Shown here: positions 30,716 to 33,152 of the stretch, one piece after another | Numbering within the stretch: position 1 is the first letter of the stretch | Layout of the letters: each line of letters opens with the position of its first letter | Source: Verrucomicrobiota bacterium | GTDB taxonomy: Bacteria; Verrucomicrobiota; Verrucomicrobiia; Opitutales; Opitutaceae | NCBI GenBank assembly: GCA_023426435.1 | Contig: JAFAAS010000180.1 | Span: 1-33,152 of the forward strand | DNA: 33,152 nt | Direction of reading: 5' to 3' | Made by a program: the position numbers and the translations under genes | Notes under the pieces: model-generated | What the model saw: the letters and a program-made list of their open reading frames with translations, nothing else | Told to the model about the DNA's origin: nothing | Database searches by the model: none

Positions 30716-33152
30716 ATGAAGAACCGAATTCAGACCACCGGCATCGCCGTCGCGGCGTTGGCCGTGTTGCCGGCGATGTTCGCGCAGGTCGCTCCGTCTT
30801 CGGCATCCACGCTGGATGTCGACGACGATGTCGTCCTGCTCTCGCCGTTCGAAGTCCGTGCGGAATCGGACACCGGATATCAAGCGACGCAAACCCTTGC
30901 GGGTTCGCGCATCAATACGCGCCTCGAAGACGTAGGCTCCGCCATTACCGTCGTCACGGCCGAGTTCCTGCGGGACGTCGGTGCGACGGACAACAAGAGC
31001 CTGCTGACCTACACCACCAATACCGAAGTTGGCGGTCCGCAGGGGAATTTCCGTGGTGCTTCGGGTGGCCAGAACGAGGACGAGTCCGGCCGTTTCACGA
31101 ATCCGAACGGCAACACGCGCGTGCGCGGGCTCACGTCGGCCGACAACACCCGCAATTTCTTCATCTCCGATATTCCGTGGGACGGCTATAACATCGACCG
31201 TGTCGACCTGCAGCGCGGCCCAAACTCGATTCTGTTCGGATTGGGCAGCCCGGCGGGTATCATCAACACGACGACCAAATCGGCCCAGCACCGCAATTTT
31301 GGTGAAGTCGAACTCCGTTTCGGATCCTACGGCTCGAATCGAGTGGTGGTCGATGTGAACCAAAACCTGATCGCGAACGAGCTTTCGCTGCGTGTCGCGC
31401 TTTTGCGCAACGAAGAGAAGTTCAAGCAGGAGCCCGCCTACAGCCTCGATCGCCGTGTGTTCGGCACGCTGCGTTACGATCCGCAGTTCCTCTCGCGCAA
31501 TGGCAACAAGACCTCGCTCAAGGTGAACTTCGAAGCGGGCGAGGTGGAGAGCAACAATCCTCGCACGATCACTCCGATCGACCGCATCACCGGTTGGTGG
31601 GATCACCTCGGCCGGCAGACTTTCGATCCGAATCGCGTGCAGAACAGCGGCCAGTTCTTCGATGCGAATGGAACGGCCTACTGGCCGGACGACGCGGGCC
31701 AGTTCAATTCCACGCGCACGCCGGGCGGCATCACAAATCCGGTGTATGAAGCGTGGCTTGGCGCGCCCCAGATGTATGGCGGCGTGTGGCTGCTCTACAA
31801 TCCCGGCCAGACGAGCCCCTATGCGGCGACGATGCCGGAATTCAAAAACATCCGCGGCATCAACACGAGCGGCGCGATCGACGGCGGCATTGGCGGACTG
31901 CCGTTCTCCCGTCGCGTGGCCGTGGCCACGACCGCCTACTGGGCCGAGCGCGAGCCCACGGCGCCGTATCAGGCGTGGGGTCTGTGGAAGAGCAACACGC
32001 TCTCCGACGCCTCGATCTTCGACTTCTACAACAACCTCATCGACGGCGACAACAAGCGCGAAGGTCAGGACTTCGAGAACTTCAGCGCCAGCCTCAGCCA
32101 GACTTTCTTCGACGACAAGTTCGGCTTCGAGCTCGCGCACGACGTCTCAAACTACAACCGCGAGCAATATTCGTTCAACGGCGCGGGCGTGCTCTTTGTG
32201 GACATCAACAGCCACAATCTCGACGGCACTCCGAACCCGAACGTCGGCAAGCCGTATGTGGAAAGCAACTACACGTGGGGCAACAGCGCGGCGGACATCG
32301 ATCGCGAGGCCACGCGTCTGACGGCGTTCTTCGATCATGACTTCAACCGTCGCCGCGATGGCGGCTGGGTTCGCAAGCTGCTCGGTCGTCACACCCTGAC
32401 GGGGCTGTTGAGCCGGGATTCCGTGGAAAGCGACAGCCGCGGTTTCATGCGCTACGGCACGCCGGATCTCTTCGGTCCGCTCGTCGCGACCGGCACGGCA
32501 GCGACGCAGATCGACAGCAATGACCGCGCGGTCACGTCGACGATCTATCTCGGCGACTCGCTGCTCAACGCCAGCTCGTATCGCGGCGCAAACATCCCGC
32601 GACCGGGCTCGCAGGTGAACATCCCGGACTCGGCGCAGTGGCGCTTCTTCGATTCGAACTGGAATGCGCCGAACGTGAATCCGGCCGACCCGTGGACCAA
32701 CACTTACAACGGCGACCCGAATGGGCGGCAGGCCGACAATCCCGCCAACTACGTGGGTTGGCGCACGATCTCGGTGGACCTCTTGAGCGCCGAGAACGGC
32801 GATCGCGATGCGCTGACTCGCAGTGCGACGCTGAGCAAGCGCGAGGTGGAATCCTCCGCGGCCGTGTGGCAGGCTTACCTGTGGGACGGCGCACTCGTCG
32901 GCATGTATGGCGTGCGTAAGGACCGCGTGAAAACGTGGGCTTTCGACGGCGTGCTCGTGAACAATCGCGTGAACTTCGACGCGCTGGATAGCAACGGACT
33001 GCCGCACTATTCGACGTCGGGCAAAGCTTACACGCTTTACGAGGCGAGCTCCCCGAGCTGGAGCGTGGTCGCGAAGTTGAACCGATTCTTCGGCGACCGT
33101 CTGCCGGTGAACGTGAACCTCTTCTACAACGAGTCGGAGAACTTCCAGGTGG
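30716..33152 (+). CDS. TonB-dependent outer-membrane receptor, N-terminal 812 codons (runs off the window)
   Basis: These receptors import large or scarce substrates, here probably oligosaccharides, using TonB energy. The signal peptide is MKNRIQTTGIAVAALAVLPA, cleaved near MFAQ. A TonB-box-like segment VVLLSPFEVRAES is followed by the plug domain (~residues 55-190): SRINTRLEDVGSAITVVTAE, FLRDVGATDNKSLLTYTTNT, RVRGLTSADNTRNFF, VDLQRGPNSILFGLGSPAGI and NTTTKSA. Barrel strands follow to the window edge (for example FGEVELRFGSYGSNRVVVDV). There is no N-terminal carboxypeptidase-like or STN domain, the form usual in Opitutaceae. ATG 30716 has no clear ribosome binding site. The gene is divergent from the propeller kinase. 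At least ~300 further residues are expected beyond 33152. The substrate is not known. Confidence 0.95.
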   Translation, partial: MKNRIQTTGIAVAALAVLPAMFAQVAPSSASTLDVDDDVVLLSPFEVRAESDTGYQATQTLAGSRINTRLEDVGSAITVVTAEFLRDVGATDNKSLLTYTTNTEVGGPQGNFRGASGGQNEDESGRFTNPNGNTRVRGLTSADNTRNFFISDIPWDGYNIDRVDLQRGPNSILFGLGSPAGIINTTTKSAQHRNFGEVELRFGSYGSNRVVVDVNQNLIANELSLRVALLRNEEKFKQEPAYSLDRRVFGTLRYDPQFLSRNGNKTSLKVNFEAGEVESNNPRTITPIDRITGWWDHLGRQTFDPNRVQNSGQFFDANGTAYWPDDAGQFNSTRTPGGITNPVYEAWLGAPQMYGGVWLLYNPGQTSPYAATMPEFKNIRGINTSGAIDGGIGGLPFSRRVAVATTAYWAEREPTAPYQAWGLWKSNTLSDASIFDFYNNLIDGDNKREGQDFENFSASLSQTFFDDKFGFELAHDVSNYNREQYSFNGAGVLFVDINSHNLDGTPNPNVGKPYVESNYTWGNSAADIDREATRLTAFFDHDFNRRRDGGWVRKLLGRHTLTGLLSRDSVESDSRGFMRYGTPDLFGPLVATGTAATQIDSNDRAVTSTIYLGDSLLNASSYRGANIPRPGSQVNIPDSAQWRFFDSNWNAPNVNPADPWTNTYNGDPNGRQADNPANYVGWRTISVDLLSAENGDRDALTRSATLSKREVESSAAVWQAYLWDGALVGMYGVRKDRVKTWAFDGVLVNNRVNFDALDSNGLPHYSTSGKAYTLYEASSPSWSVVAKLNRFFGDRLPVNVNLFYNESENFQV

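Noticed and set aside
30548..32140. Minus-strand open frame of about 530 codons
   Set aside because: Antisense to the TonB receptor, which has a signal peptide, TonB box and plug domain.
1..33152. tRNA, rRNA, CRISPR array, insertion sequence or prophage genes
   Set aside because: None of their hallmarks (T-loop consensus, regularly spaced direct repeats, transposase or integrase motifs) was seen on either strand.

Overview
The window is GC-rich DNA densely packed with genes on both strands. It looks like a polysaccharide-degrading verrucomicrobium, most likely family Opitutaceae. The reasons are the TonB-dependent receptor whose mature N-terminus carries an LSPFEV-type box, the rhomboid-like protein with an Opitutaceae-style C-terminal tail, the periplasmic-propeller histidine kinase paired with a NarL-type regulator, and the concentration of plant cell-wall enzymes. 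Most genes lack a strong Shine-Dalgarno sequence. The lineage assignment is inference from protein style; no rRNA or other marker gene is present. I saw no tRNA, rRNA, CRISPR array, insertion sequence or prophage gene.

Layout. 1-2061: a truncated WYL-type regulator (minus), an unrecognised 208-aa protein (plus) and a rhomboid-like membrane protein that lacks the catalytic serine (minus). 2191-4938: an exported M13 metallopeptidase and a DUF4142 protein, closed by a clear terminator. 5000-5779: DUF2835 and a small membrane protein (minus). 6049-7254: an exported FG-GAP repeat protein flanked by palindromes. 7606-8063: two small helical proteins. 8084-15403: PL10 pectate lyase, GH43 glycosidase, membrane histidine kinase, SGNH hydrolase and a KamA-family radical SAM enzyme. 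15677-20581: a sodium/solute symporter, WrbA and a CPA2 antiporter with two RCK_C domains. 20711-20816: a pair of near-identical AT-rich palindromes. 20943-24068: a modular GH10 xylanase. 24454-26658: a structured leader, a cupin, Rnk and an aldo/keto-reductase-fold protein that has lost its catalytic tetrad. 26690-30437: a NarL-type regulator and a two-component propeller kinase. 30716 to the end: a TonB-dependent receptor running off the window.

How the genes fit together (inference). PL10, GH10/CBM22/CBM9, GH43 and the SGNH hydrolase could jointly attack pectin and xylan. The TonB receptor and the symporter could bring oligosaccharides and sugars through the outer and inner membranes. The divergent kinase/regulator pair next to the receptor resembles the regulators of carbohydrate-use loci, with a perfect palindrome between them as a candidate operator. 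The CAZyme genes are not one operon; they are scattered over both strands among housekeeping genes.

The most unusual items are the paired palindromes at 20711-20816, the apparently non-catalytic aldo/keto-reductase and rhomboid homologues, and the short-ORF-plus-hairpin leader ahead of the cupin gene.
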